DNA of 64,000 nt from Curtobacterium aurantiacum. Lineage in GTDB: Bacteria > Actinomycetota > Actinomycetes > Actinomycetales > Microbacteriaceae. The DNA lies in the NCBI RefSeq assembly GCF_018598555.1, contig NZ_JAHEWN010000011.1:62001-126000 (forward strand), in the 5' to 3' direction. The position numbers and the translations under genes are program-made. Positions 1 through 10,071 of the stretch are shown one piece after another. The notes below the pieces were generated by a model that ran no database searches, was not told where the DNA came from, and saw only the letters and a list, made by a program, of their open reading frames with translations. Numbering within the stretch: position 1 is the stretch's first letter; the number at the start of each line of letters is the position of its first letter.

Positions 1-1
1 G

Positions 2-1066
2 TTCATCACGCACGACCTCGGGCTCGCCGCCGAGCGTGCCGAGAAGCTCGTCGTGATGTACAAGGGCCAGGTCGTCGAGGCCGGGCCCTCGAAGGAGATC
101 CTGGCGAACCCGCAGCACCCGTACACGCAGCGCCTCGTCGCAGCGGCCCCGTCGCTGGCCAGCCGTCGCATCCAGTCGAAGGTGCAGCACCAGCGGGTCG
201 ACATCGCCGACGCCGGCAACGACGACGCCGAGCTGATCGCCCGGGCCCAGGAGCGCGAGCACCGTCCGGCCGAGGACCTCATCGTGGTGAAGAACCTCGA
301 GAAGGTCTACAAGCTGCGCGGCAAGAACCTCGCCACGCGCGAGCTCAAGGCCGTCGACGACGTGTCGTTCTCGATCCAGAAGGGCACCACCACGGCGCTC
401 GTCGGCGAGTCCGGTTCGGGCAAGTCGACCGTCGCGAAGCTCGTCCTGCAGCTCGAGAGCATCACGAGCGGCACCGTGCAGTTCGACGGCATCGACATCG
501 GCGCGCTGAAGGGCAAGGACCTCTTCGACTTCCGCCGCCGCGTGCAGCCGGTGTTCCAGGACCCGTACGGCTCGCTGGACCCGATGTACAACGTCGGGAA
601 CACGATCGCCGAGCCGCTCAGCACGCACAAGGTGGGAGACAAGGCCTCGCGCCGGGCCCGCGTGCTCGAGCTGCTCGACCAGGTCGCACTGCCGAAGTCG
701 ATGGTGAACCGCTACCCGAACGAGCTGTCCGGCGGCCAGCGGCAGCGCATCGCCGTCGCCCGCGCGCTCGCGCTCAAGCCGGAGGTCATCGTCCTCGACG
801 AGGCCGTCTCCGCGCTCGACGTGCTCGTGCAGGGGCAGATCCTCGACCTGCTGACCGAGCTGCAGACCGAGCTCGGCCTGACGTACCTGTTCATCACGCA
901 CGACCTCGCGGTCGTCCGCCTCGTCGCGGACAACGTGTGCGTCATGCGACGTGGTCAGATCGTCGAGAAGGCGACGACCGACGAGGTCTTCGCCGACCCG
1001 AAGGAGCAGTACACGAAGGACCTCCTGGCCGCCATCCCCGGCGCCGGGTTCGAGTTCGGACGCTGA
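2..1066 (+). CDS. Oligopeptide ABC importer, fused double ATPase (3' part)
   Basis: The reading frame is already open at base 2 (FITHDLGLAAERAEKLVVMY), so the 5' part lies outside the window. The visible part starts at the H-loop of a first ATPase domain, followed by the YTQRLVAAAP tail typical of DppD/OppD. A complete second ATPase follows, with Walker A GESGSGKST, signature LSGGQRQRIAVARAL, Walker B VLDEAVSALD (the usual P after DE is A) and H-loop FITHDLAVV. It energises uptake of peptides or similar solutes at the inner face of the membrane. It is a paralogue of the fused ATPase at 1740-3884, encoded convergently, so two importers of this type lie next to each other. The solute cannot be read from the sequence. 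Confidence 0.9.
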   Translation, partial: FITHDLGLAAERAEKLVVMYKGQVVEAGPSKEILANPQHPYTQRLVAAAPSLASRRIQSKVQHQRVDIADAGNDDAELIARAQEREHRPAEDLIVVKNLEKVYKLRGKNLATRELKAVDDVSFSIQKGTTTALVGESGSGKSTVAKLVLQLESITSGTVQFDGIDIGALKGKDLFDFRRRVQPVFQDPYGSLDPMYNVGNTIAEPLSTHKVGDKASRRARVLELLDQVALPKSMVNRYPNELSGGQRQRIAVARALALKPEVIVLDEAVSALDVLVQGQILDLLTELQTELGLTYLFITHDLAVVRLVADNVCVMRRGQIVEKATTDEVFADPKEQYTKDLLAAIPGAGFEFGR

Positions 1067-1128
1067 TCCACCTGGACACGAACGAGGCCGGACGCCCCGT
1101 CGTCCTCCGCGCTGGTCGCGGGGGCGCG

Positions 1129-1635
1129 GTGGCGTCCGGCCTCGTCGCCGTCCTGGGCCTCTTCCTGCTCGGCGATGCGGCGTTCCGGGGGAGCTGGGAC
1201 GTCGTCCTCCGTGCCGCCGGCCCGATCGCCGTGCTCGTCTGGGCGCTCTGGGTCCTGACCTACCGCCCGTGCATCGTCATCGACGACCATGCGGTGACGG
1301 TGCGCAACCCGCTCCGCCGTACCGTGGTGCCGTGGCACGCCGTCGCCGACGTCCGGCTCCGCTGGCAGATCGTGATCGAGACGGTCGCCGGCCGGAAGGT
1401 CCAGTGCTGGGGCGGGCCGTCGCTGCCGCGGCCGAAACCGGCCCGGCGCGGTGAGCGGGCCGTCCTGCGGCAGCCCGACGAGATGACGGTGCTGCTCGAC
1501 CGGTGGTCGGAGCGCCGCGGTGCCACTGGTGACGGTGACGTCGTGCGCGGCTGGGACACACCCGCCCTGGCGGTCGGCGCGGCCGCGCTGGCGCTGCTCG
1601 CCGCCTCGCTGCTCAGCCTGTGGCTGGGAGCCTGA
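1129..1635 (+). CDS. Small membrane protein with PH-like domain
   Basis: Two hydrophobic segments at the N-terminus (ASGLVAVLGLFLLG and GPIAVLVWALWVL) are followed by a short beta-rich domain (CIVIDDHAVTVRNPLRRTVVPW) like actinobacterial bacterial-PH proteins, and a last membrane helix (ALALLAASLLSLWLGA). The same layout recurs in the protein at 7883-8434. The start is uncertain. The frame is open across the end of the preceding ABC gene; GTG 1129 is the first usual start codon after that gene, but it would trim the first helix, and a start near 1063 (CTG, overlapping the upstream stop) would fit the paralogue better. Function is unknown; such domains often sit in envelope-stress membrane proteins. 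Confidence 0.6.
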   Translation: MASGLVAVLGLFLLGDAAFRGSWDVVLRAAGPIAVLVWALWVLTYRPCIVIDDHAVTVRNPLRRTVVPWHAVADVRLRWQIVIETVAGRKVQCWGGPSLPRPKPARRGERAVLRQPDEMTVLLDRWSERRGATGDGDVVRGWDTPALAVGAAALALLAASLLSLWLGA

Positions 1636-1651
1636 CGCGGCTCGCGATCGC

Positions 1652-1715
1652 GACCAGACGACGGACGGGAGGCCCGGTACCAGCTGGTACATGGCCTCCC
1701 GTCCGTCTGCTGGTC
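1652..1715. terminator. GGAGGCC-family hairpin between convergent genes
   Basis: Arms 1660-1674 and 1693-1707 pair perfectly over 15 bp. The loop is itself the palindrome GTACCAGCTGGTAC (1677-1690). GACCAG (1652-1657) and CTGGTC (1710-1715) extend the base of the stem. No T tract follows on either strand. It lies between two converging genes, so it probably ends both transcripts. It is copy 1 of the repeated family described in the findings. Confidence 0.75.
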
Positions 1716-1739
1716 ACGTCCACGGCGTGACCGGCGTCG

Positions 1740-3876
<2,137 letters not shown>

Positions 3877-3884
<8 letters not shown>

Positions 3885-4815
3885 GGTTGGCTCCGGAGGT
3901 GGGGTCGATGGCGTCGCGGAGGGCGTCGCCGAGCAGGCTGGTCGAGAGCACGGTCGCGACGAGGGTCGCGGCGGGCAGGACGAAGAGCCACGGGCGGGTG
4001 ACGGCGGACTGGCTGCCGGCGGCCAGCAGGGTGCCGAGCGAGACGTCGGGGATCTGGATGCCGAAGCCGAAGAAGCTCAGCGAACTCTCCGCCAGGATCG
4101 CGGCGCCGACACCGAGGGTGGCGTCGATGATGAGCAGCGACGCCACGTTCGGCAGGATGTGACGCCGGATGATCGTGAACGCCGGGACACCCATGAACCG
4201 GGCGGCCTTGACGTAGTCGCGTTCGCGCAGCGACATCGTCTGACCGCGGATCACACGGGCCATCACCATCCAGCTGAACACCGCGAGGCCGACGATGAGG
4301 GCCACCCACGTCAGGTCCTTGAACACCGGGCTGAGCAGCACGAGCGCGTAGAACGACGGGATCACGAGCAGCAGGTCGATGACCCACACGAGCAGCCGGT
4401 CGGTGACGCCGCCGAAGTACCCGGCGACCGCGCCGACGATGCCGGCGATCAGGGTCGCTGCGGGACCGGCGATCAGGCCGATGAGCAGCGACTTCTGCAG
4501 GCCGACCAGGGTCTGCGCGTAGATGTCCTGGCCGATGTCGTTCGTGCCGAACCAGTGCGCGGCGCTCGGTGGCATCCCGAATGCCAGCCCGTCGGAGTCG
4601 ACGGCGTTCCAGTGGTACAGGTACGGGCCGAGGAACGCCCAGAGGATGATGAGGAGCAGGGCGCTGGCGCCGATCCGTGCACGCCAGGTGCCGAACACCT
4701 TGCGCCACAGGGGTGTGCGGCTGCCCTTCGCCTCGATCACGTGCGCCGGGACGCCCGCGTTGCCGTCGCCGGGGTCACCGGCGGTGGTCGTGGTCGTGGG
4801 GTCGAGAACAGACAC
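3877..4815 (-). CDS. dppC: Oligopeptide ABC importer permease, DppC type
   Basis: Membrane permease of 312 residues with an N-terminal cytoplasmic stretch, a first helix (GASALLLIILWAFLGPYLY), a periplasm-side loop containing HWFGTNDIGQDIYAQ, and the binding-protein-dependent transport domain. The loop matches the DppC/OppC signature (H-x-FGTD-x-GRD). The ATPase-contacting EAA-type loop is around RERDYVKAARFMGV. The GTG start lies 3 nt from the end of dppB and the gene overlaps the downstream ATPase gene, so dppB-dppC-ATPase form one operon read leftward. Confidence 0.92.
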
Positions 4816-4818
4816 GGG

Positions 4819-5799
4819 TCACACCCTCACTCGCGGGTCGAGCGCGGCGTAGAGCAGGTCCGCGAGGGTCCCTGCGATGAGCACGAGGATCGCCGTGAAG
4901 AGGATCGTGCCCGCGGCCGCGTTGATGTCGTTGTTGCTGATGCTCTGCACGAAGTACTCACCCATGCCGTGCCAGCTGAAGACCAGTTCGGTGATGCTCG
5001 CACCCGTCAGGATCAACCCGAACGAGTACGCGAAGAAGGTCGACATCGGGATGAGGGCGACCCGCACGCCGTGCCGCATGATCGCGGAGCCGCGGGTGCG
5101 ACCCTTCGACCGTGCCGTGCGGATGAAGTCGTTCGACAGGACGTCGAGCATCGCCGAGCGCTGGTAGCGCGAGTAGGTCGCGACGGCGCCGATGGTCAGC
5201 GAGATCGTCGGTAACAGCAGGTGCACGAGCCGGTCGCCGAGCACCGGGAAGAACCCGCTCACCCCCGGCGTGTACTCGCCGGTGAACCGGATCACCTGCG
5301 TCCCGACGCCCTGGTTGAGCGAGGTCGCGAGGATCATCAGCACCACCGCGATGACGAAGGTCGGGGTGGCGAGGACCGCGAACGACAGGTACGTCGAGAC
5401 CTGGTCGGACGTGCGGTACTGCCTGACCGCGTTCCAGACGCCGAGCAGCACACCGAGTATCGCGCCGAGCAGCGTGCCGATCACGAGCAGCCGGAGGCTC
5501 GTGCCGGACCGGGCGACGATGTCGGCGGTCACCTCGGTGCCGCGGGTGCTCATGCCGAGCGAGCCGTGCGTCACCAGACCGACCCACCAGTCCCAGGTGC
5601 GGACGAGGAGCGGGGTGTCCGGATCGGCCCCGAGCTTGCGCAGGGACGCTTCGATGGTGCCCTGCGGCACGGCCGGGTTGCGCCCGAGGAACCGGGCGGC
5701 CGGGTTGAGCGTGCTGCTGGCGAGGATGTACCCGAGCGTGGTCGCCACGATCGTCAGGACGACGTAGTTGACGATCCGCTTTGCGATGAAGGCGAGCAT
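4819..5799 (-). CDS. dppB: Oligopeptide ABC importer permease, DppB type
   Basis: Permease of 326 residues that begins MLAFIAKRIVNYVVL, the usual DppB N-terminal helix, followed by a large extracytoplasmic loop and five further helices. The EAA loop is around RTARSKGRTRGSAIMRHGVR. It is the first gene of the leftward operon and shares a 256-bp divergent promoter region with the solute-binding protein gene dppA. With DppC it forms the transmembrane channel of the importer. Confidence 0.92.
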   Translation of the reverse strand: MLAFIAKRIVNYVVLTIVATTLGYILASSTLNPAARFLGRNPAVPQGTIEASLRKLGADPDTPLLVRTWDWWVGLVTHGSLGMSTRGTEVTADIVARSGTSLRLLVIGTLLGAILGVLLGVWNAVRQYRTSDQVSTYLSFAVLATPTFVIAVVLMILATSLNQGVGTQVIRFTGEYTPGVSGFFPVLGDRLVHLLLPTISLTIGAVATYSRYQRSAMLDVLSNDFIRTARSKGRTRGSAIMRHGVRVALIPMSTFFAYSFGLILTGASITELVFSWHGMGEYFVQSISNNDINAAAGTILFTAILVLIAGTLADLLYAALDPRVRV

Positions 5800-6055
5800 G
5801 TACTTCGTGACCTCTGGGTGCGGCCGTCCGTCCGGACAGCGTTGTCGGTGGCGACAGGCTAGCCGTTCGAGCGAGGGGCTGGGACGACGGAAGTGACGTT
5901 ATGCAACATTCGTTACGAGCGTGTTTCGATTGATCGCACAGCCCCTTGTGCAGCCTTCGGATGTGGCTAGGGTTCTCAACCAACAAGACGCGACGGCGGG
6001 GGCCGCCGCGGTCCAGCGCGATCTGCGCGAACCACAACGAAAGGGAATCCTCGCC
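5800..6055. promoter_or_regulatory. Divergent promoter region of dppBC-ATPase and dppA
   Basis: Rightward, TTGTGC (5946-5951), a 16-nt spacer and TAGGGT (5968-5973) form a plausible promoter for dppA, giving a leader of about 75 nt. A short inverted repeat, GCACA (5936-5940) and TGTGC (5947-5951), overlaps the -35 box and could be an operator. Leftward, TAGCCT (minus strand, 5861-5856) is a possible -10 for dppB. The A/T-richer stretch around 5897-5935 is also a candidate regulator-binding site. No riboswitch fold was recognised. Confidence 0.45.
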
Positions 6056-7774
6056 ATGCGAAAGAGGATCAAGGGCATCGCCGTCCTCGCCACCGCTGCG
6101 GCTGCCGCCGTCGTGCTGGCGGGCTGCTCCGGTGGCGGACAGGCTGGCAACAGCAGTTCCGCGGTCGCCGAGTCGTCGCTGAAGTCGACCGGCTGGACCG
6201 TCGCGGACCGCGCGGACGTGCAGGACGGTGGGTCCATCACCCTGCCGATCGACACGGCTCCGGCGAACTGGCAGCTGCAGAACCTGGACTCGGGGACGGT
6301 CGACGACAACACGATCTCCGGCGCCTACCTGCCGAGCTTCATCCAGTTCAAGGAGAACGGCGAGTGGGAGCCGAACAAGGACTTCGTCGACTCGATCGAG
6401 CTGACGAAGGAGTCGCCCCAGACCGTCGAGATCAAGATCAACCCGAAGGCCGTGTGGTCGGACGGCACCCCGATCAGCGCGAAGGACGTCATCGCGAACT
6501 GGAAGGCGCTGAACGGTACGAACAAGGCCTTCGCGCCGCTGGCCACGAACGTGTGGGAGGACGTCGACTCGGTCGAGCAGGGCTCCGACGAGCGCGACGT
6601 CATCGTCACCTTCTCGAAGACGAACGCCGACTGGGCCTCGGTCTTCACCGCGATCTACCCGTACTGGGCCGTCGACACCCCCGAGCACTTCAACACCGCG
6701 TGGGCCAAGGGACCGTACGCCGCCGACGGCAAGACCTACGTCTCCGGTGGCCCGTACATCCTGAAGTCCTTCGACGCCAACGGTGGCGTCGTGACCTTCG
6801 AGAAGAACCCGAAGTGGTGGGGCGACGAGGGCAAGCTCGACACGATCGTCTTCAAGACGGTCTCCCGTGACGGTGTCGCCCAGGCGTACGCCAACAAGGA
6901 GCTCGACGCGTTCAACCTGAACGGCAGCGCCGACAACTTCAAGACGGCGAACTCGCGCTCCGACTCGAAGATCGAGCGGTCGCTCGGCACGACGTGGCGC
7001 CACGTGACCCTGAACGGCACGTCCGAGGTCTTCAAGGACCAGGACGTCCGCCAGGCGTTCGCCCAGTCACTCAACCGCAAGGTCCTCGCCCAGGCGATCC
7101 TGTCGCCGGTGAAGAGCCCGGGCGACGTGCTCAACAACCTCGTCTACCTGCCCGGCCAGGAGGGCTACGAGGACGACGCGTCGAGCGTCTACGGCTACAG
7201 CGTCGAGAAGGCCAAGGCGAAGCTCGAGGACGCCGGCTACGAGATCGGTTCGGACGGCTACGCGACCAAGGGCGGCAAGACGCTCGAGGTCCGGTTCGTG
7301 ATCCCGTCGGACAACCCGAACTCGGCGAACATCGCCCAGCTCGTGCAGCAGCAGGCCAAGCAGGCTGGCTTCAAGGTGACCATCGACACCGTGCCCACCG
7401 ACGACTTCTTCACGAAGTACATCACCACCGAGACGCGTGACTTCGACGCCACGTACTTCGCGTGGCAGGGCACGCCGTTCCCGATCTCGTCGCTGAAGTC
7501 GATCTTCTACCCCGCCGACGCCGGGCAGAACTACGCCGGCGTGACGGACGACTCGCTCGGCGCCGCGTGGGACAAGGCGAACGGTGAGCTCGACGCCGAC
7601 GCCCGCATCAAGGACGCGCAGGAGATCGACAAGAAGATCGTCGAGGTCGCCGGCACGATCCCGCTGTTCGCCGAGCCGTACGCCTGGGGCGTGCGCAAGG
7701 ACCTGGTGAACTACGGACCGGCGCAGTTCCAGCAGTCCTCGGTCAAGTGGGAGGACGTCGGCTACACGAAGTAG
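6056..7774 (+). CDS. dppA: Oligopeptide-binding lipoprotein, DppA/OppA family
   Basis: Extracytoplasmic solute-binding protein of 572 residues (SBP family 5). The ATG at 6056 is chosen because AAAGGGA lies 9 nt upstream and it starts a lipoprotein signal: positively charged MRKRIKG, a hydrophobic core and lipobox LAGC, with the lipid-bearing Cys near residue 23. The mature part has family landmarks such as VWSDGTPISAKDVIANW, GPYILKSFD and the FEKNPKWWG segment. It captures peptides outside the membrane and delivers them to DppBC, encoded divergently. An in-frame extension upstream to 5921 lacks a signal and was not used. Confidence 0.93.
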   Translation: MRKRIKGIAVLATAAAAAVVLAGCSGGGQAGNSSSAVAESSLKSTGWTVADRADVQDGGSITLPIDTAPANWQLQNLDSGTVDDNTISGAYLPSFIQFKENGEWEPNKDFVDSIELTKESPQTVEIKINPKAVWSDGTPISAKDVIANWKALNGTNKAFAPLATNVWEDVDSVEQGSDERDVIVTFSKTNADWASVFTAIYPYWAVDTPEHFNTAWAKGPYAADGKTYVSGGPYILKSFDANGGVVTFEKNPKWWGDEGKLDTIVFKTVSRDGVAQAYANKELDAFNLNGSADNFKTANSRSDSKIERSLGTTWRHVTLNGTSEVFKDQDVRQAFAQSLNRKVLAQAILSPVKSPGDVLNNLVYLPGQEGYEDDASSVYGYSVEKAKAKLEDAGYEIGSDGYATKGGKTLEVRFVIPSDNPNSANIAQLVQQQAKQAGFKVTIDTVPTDDFFTKYITTETRDFDATYFAWQGTPFPISSLKSIFYPADAGQNYAGVTDDSLGAAWDKANGELDADARIKDAQEIDKKIVEVAGTIPLFAEPYAWGVRKDLVNYGPAQFQQSSVKWEDVGYTK

Positions 7775-7805
7775 TCCCCACTCCGCACACGGACGATCCG
7801 CACCC

Positions 7806-7847
7806 GAACGACACCCTCGACGTCGCACGACGTCGGGGGTGTCGTTC
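7806..7847. terminator. Bidirectional hairpin terminator after dppA
   Basis: A nearly perfect 19-bp stem runs from 7806 to 7847, starting GAACGACACCC and closing GGGTGTCGTTC, with a 4-nt GCAC loop. It lies between the converging dppA and PH-domain genes. There is no U tract, as for most hairpins here. Confidence 0.8.
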
Positions 7848-7882
7848 TGCGTCGGCGCCCCGGGCGCCGCACGCGTCCGGGC

Positions 7883-8434
7883 CTACAGCCGCGCCGCCGC
7901 CATCGACGCCGCGATCCCGAGGACGACCATCGCCAGGATCGTCCACCCGTGCGTCCGGTGCGTGATCGGCGCAGCCGTCACGCTCGCGGGCGGTGGGCCG
8001 TCCTGCGGTGCCGGGGCGGGCACGCGGGCCAGCATCCGCGCGGCCGCAGCGTCGACGTCCAGGTGATCCGGGCCTCCCGGCTGCTCACCGGTGTGCGCAT
8101 CGAGCCGCGCTGTGGGGCGGGTCGCGATCCAGACGCGGCGCACGCCCTCGCTGGTGACCACCTCGATGCCGTACTTGGTGCGGACCTCGCTGATGCGTGA
8201 CCAGGTGTAGGTGCTGGTCCGCCGCACGTCGACGATGCGCAGGTGCTCGGGTGTCAGTTCGATCCGGGGCCGCCACAGCGCTGCCCAGGCGACGAACGCG
8301 ACGGCGATGCTCGGGATCGGCACGAGCCAGGGGGCGCCGCCGCCGAGCAGGGCCAGTGGGACGAGCACGACGGCCACGACCCAGAGGACGACGGCGAGGG
8401 CGCGCAGGCCCGGGGCGACGATGGTGGTGTGCAC
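7883..8434 (-). CDS. Small membrane protein with PH-like domain
   Basis: Predicted 183 residues from GTG 8434. Two membrane helices (LAVVLWVVAVVLVPLALL and PSIAVAFVAWAALW) are followed by a PH-like beta domain (RIELTPEHLRIVDVRRTSTYTWSRI), a proline-rich linker and a C-terminal helix (WTILAMVVLGIAASMAAA). The same plan is seen at 1129-1635. The start was chosen because it places the first helix just after a short polar N-terminus; longer upstream readings have no membrane character. Function is unknown. Confidence 0.7.
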   Translation of the reverse strand: MHTTIVAPGLRALAVVLWVVAVVLVPLALLGGGAPWLVPIPSIAVAFVAWAALWRPRIELTPEHLRIVDVRRTSTYTWSRISEVRTKYGIEVVTSEGVRRVWIATRPTARLDAHTGEQPGGPDHLDVDAAAARMLARVPAPAPQDGPPPASVTAAPITHRTHGWTILAMVVLGIAASMAAARL

Positions 8435-8451
8435 CGGACGAGGGTACGAGA

Positions 8452-8530
8452 TGCCTCCCCGGAGACGCCCGGGGAGCGGGTGTGACACACCGGCGCGTAT
8501 CTCCGGACGACCCGATTCCCCGGGGAGGCA
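8452..8530. repeat. Inverted repeat upstream of PH-domain gene
   Basis: TGCCTCCCCGG at 8452-8462 is matched by its exact complement at 8520-8530, separated by 57 nt that contain a competing shorter CCCGGGG pairing. It lies in the 193-nt gap between the peroxiredoxin stop and the PH-domain gene start, both read leftward. It may terminate the peroxiredoxin transcript or fold in the leader of the next gene. Low certainty. Confidence 0.35.
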
Positions 8531-8627
8531 GATCCTGGACGGACCCTCGTGCCGACCATGGTCGTCGCCCGCGGTCGGGGTGTCAACACCCCATCTCGGC
8601 CTGTTCAGAGCACTCCCACGCCGAGCG

Positions 8628-9107
8628 CTACGAGACCAGCAGTTCGATCTGTTCTCGGATGGTCTCGGCCTTCGGGAACCGGACACCGACCAGCCCGACG
8701 TGCCGCCACCGGACCACGCCGTCCGGGCCGATCACGAACACGGATCGTCGCAGACCGATGCCCGGTGCCTGTACCCCGTACGCCCGGATGACGGAGCCCG
8801 CCGTGTCGCTGAGGAGCGGGAACGCGAGCGAGGAGTCGCGGGCGAACCCCTCGTGCGAGTCGAGTGCCTGCGGGCTGATGCCCCACACCGTCGCACCGAG
8901 GTCGGTGAACGCGTCGAGCTCCGCCTGGTAGCTGCAGAGCTGGGCCGTGCAGACCACGGTGGCGTCGCCGGGGTAGAAGGCCAGCACGACGGTCCGGCCG
9001 ATCTCGGCGGACAGGTCGTACTCGTCGTCGGTCCGGACGCCAGCGCGCACGACCATCCCCGGCAGGGAGAACGACGGGGCGGACTCGCCGATCGCGGGGA
9101 TGCTCAT
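8628..9107 (-). CDS. Thiol peroxiredoxin, Bcp/PrxQ-like
   Basis: A 159-residue thioredoxin-fold peroxidase that reduces H2O2 and organic hydroperoxides in the cytoplasm. The active-site motif P46-x3-T50-x2-C53 (YPGDATVVCTAQLC) is intact, and a second cysteine, C58, sits five residues later, the PrxQ/Bcp spacing for an intramolecular disulfide. The conserved arginine is supplied in LRRSVFVIGPDG. ATG 9107 is preferred; a GTG 9 nt earlier is possible. It stands alone, with the CPBP protease gene upstream on the same strand at a 76-nt gap. Confidence 0.88.
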   Translation of the reverse strand: MSIPAIGESAPSFSLPGMVVRAGVRTDDEYDLSAEIGRTVVLAFYPGDATVVCTAQLCSYQAELDAFTDLGATVWGISPQALDSHEGFARDSSLAFPLLSDTAGSVIRAYGVQAPGIGLRRSVFVIGPDGVVRWRHVGLVGVRFPKAETIREQIELLVS

Positions 9108-9183
9108 GGGTCTCACGGTAGGGGCGCGGCACGGAGGTTGTCCCTCGGCGCGCTGTGTGCGGACTGTGGATGCGCTCCGCGGC

Positions 9184-9933
9184 CTACGAGAACAGCCCGG
9201 GGAACGCGTTCGCCACCCACGGGTAGCCGACGAACACCGCGGCGTCGAGCAGGCAGTGCGTGATGACCAGGGGCAGCAACCGACCCCACTTCGTGTAGAT
9301 CCAGCCGAACACGACGCCCATCACGGCGTTGCCGACGAACGCGCCGAAGCCCTGGTACAGGTGGTAGCTGCCGCGCAGCAGGGCGGTGGACAGGATCATC
9401 TGCCAGCGGCCCCACCCGAGGTCACCGAGCCGGGCGTACAGGTACCCGATGACGATGACCTCCTCCTGCAGGCCCGAGCGGATCGCGGACAGCAGCAGGA
9501 CCGGGATCGTCCACCAGTACGAGTTGAGGGCGGCGGGGTCGACGGCGACCGTGATGCCGAGGGCCCGACCGGCGAAGTACAGCGCGAGGCCCGGGATCCC
9601 GATGCACAGGGCGATGAGCGCCGGGCCACCCAGGTCGGGCTTCACGCGGAAGCGGTCGATGCCGAGCCGGCCGAGGTGCGGCCGCGAAGTGCTCCAGAGC
9701 AGGAAGCAGACGAGTGCGACGGGAGCCAGGTCGACCGCGATGCCGAGTAGCTGCCGGGCCAGGTCGACGTACTCCACCGTGGTCGACGACGTGTTGAGCG
9801 CCGTCGACTGCTCGCCGAGCGGGGTCGTCTGCGACAGGTCGTCGACGATCTGCAGGATCGACCAGAGGGCGCTGGCACCGAGTGAGAGCAGCAGGACGAT
9901 CGTGATCTCGGCCCACGTTCGCCGACGGCTCAT
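9184..9933 (-). CDS. CPBP-family intramembrane metalloprotease
   Basis: About 249 residues and mostly membrane-embedded. The CPBP/Abi motifs are present: the glutamate pair E157-E158 in LQEEVIVIGYLYARL, a first histidine in SYHLYQG (H191), and a last motif THCLLDA (H226 with D230). These build the metal site of type II CAAX-like proteases. The residue three after the glutamate pair, often Arg, is hydrophobic here. The ATG at 9933 follows AGGAG with 9-nt spacing. Substrate unknown; family members process membrane-anchored proteins or confer bacteriocin immunity. It is transcribed divergently from typA. Confidence 0.85.
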   Translation of the reverse strand: MSRRRTWAEITIVLLLSLGASALWSILQIVDDLSQTTPLGEQSTALNTSSTTVEYVDLARQLLGIAVDLAPVALVCFLLWSTSRPHLGRLGIDRFRVKPDLGGPALIALCIGIPGLALYFAGRALGITVAVDPAALNSYWWTIPVLLLSAIRSGLQEEVIVIGYLYARLGDLGWGRWQMILSTALLRGSYHLYQGFGAFVGNAVMGVVFGWIYTKWGRLLPLVITHCLLDAAVFVGYPWVANAFPGLFS

Positions 9934-9965
9934 CGTGAGTACTCCTGTCTGTTGCGAACTACCGG

Positions 9966-9971
9966 TAGACT
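9966..9971 (+). promoter_or_regulatory. -10 box of typA promoter
   Basis: TAGACT about 100 nt upstream of the typA start predicts a transcript beginning near 9976-9978. No convincing -35 box is seen 16-18 nt upstream. Confidence 0.45.
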
Positions 9972-9974
9972 GGC

Positions 9975-10044
9975 GTGTCGGGCGTTCTGCCCACGGGTGC
10001 GGTGCCGATCGACCAACAGGGTTGATCACCAGCTGGCCCGACAC
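9975..10044 (+). promoter_or_regulatory. Structured 5' leader of typA
   Basis: GTGTCGGGC at 9975-9983 pairs perfectly with GCCCGACAC at 10036-10044, closing a 70-nt domain that starts at the predicted transcription start. Inside it, GATCGACC (10007-10014) pairs with GGTTGATC (10020-10027) around a 5-nt loop. The Shine-Dalgarno GAAGGA (10058-10063) lies just 3' of the domain. A regulatory role, for example temperature response, is an inference. Confidence 0.4.
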
Positions 10045-10071
10045 TCTCCCAGAAATTGAAGGATGTCCTGT

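Noticed and set aside
5800-6055. Riboswitch or T-box upstream of the peptide importer
   Set aside because: No conserved aptamer or T-box sequence was recognised; only a promoter and a short inverted repeat.
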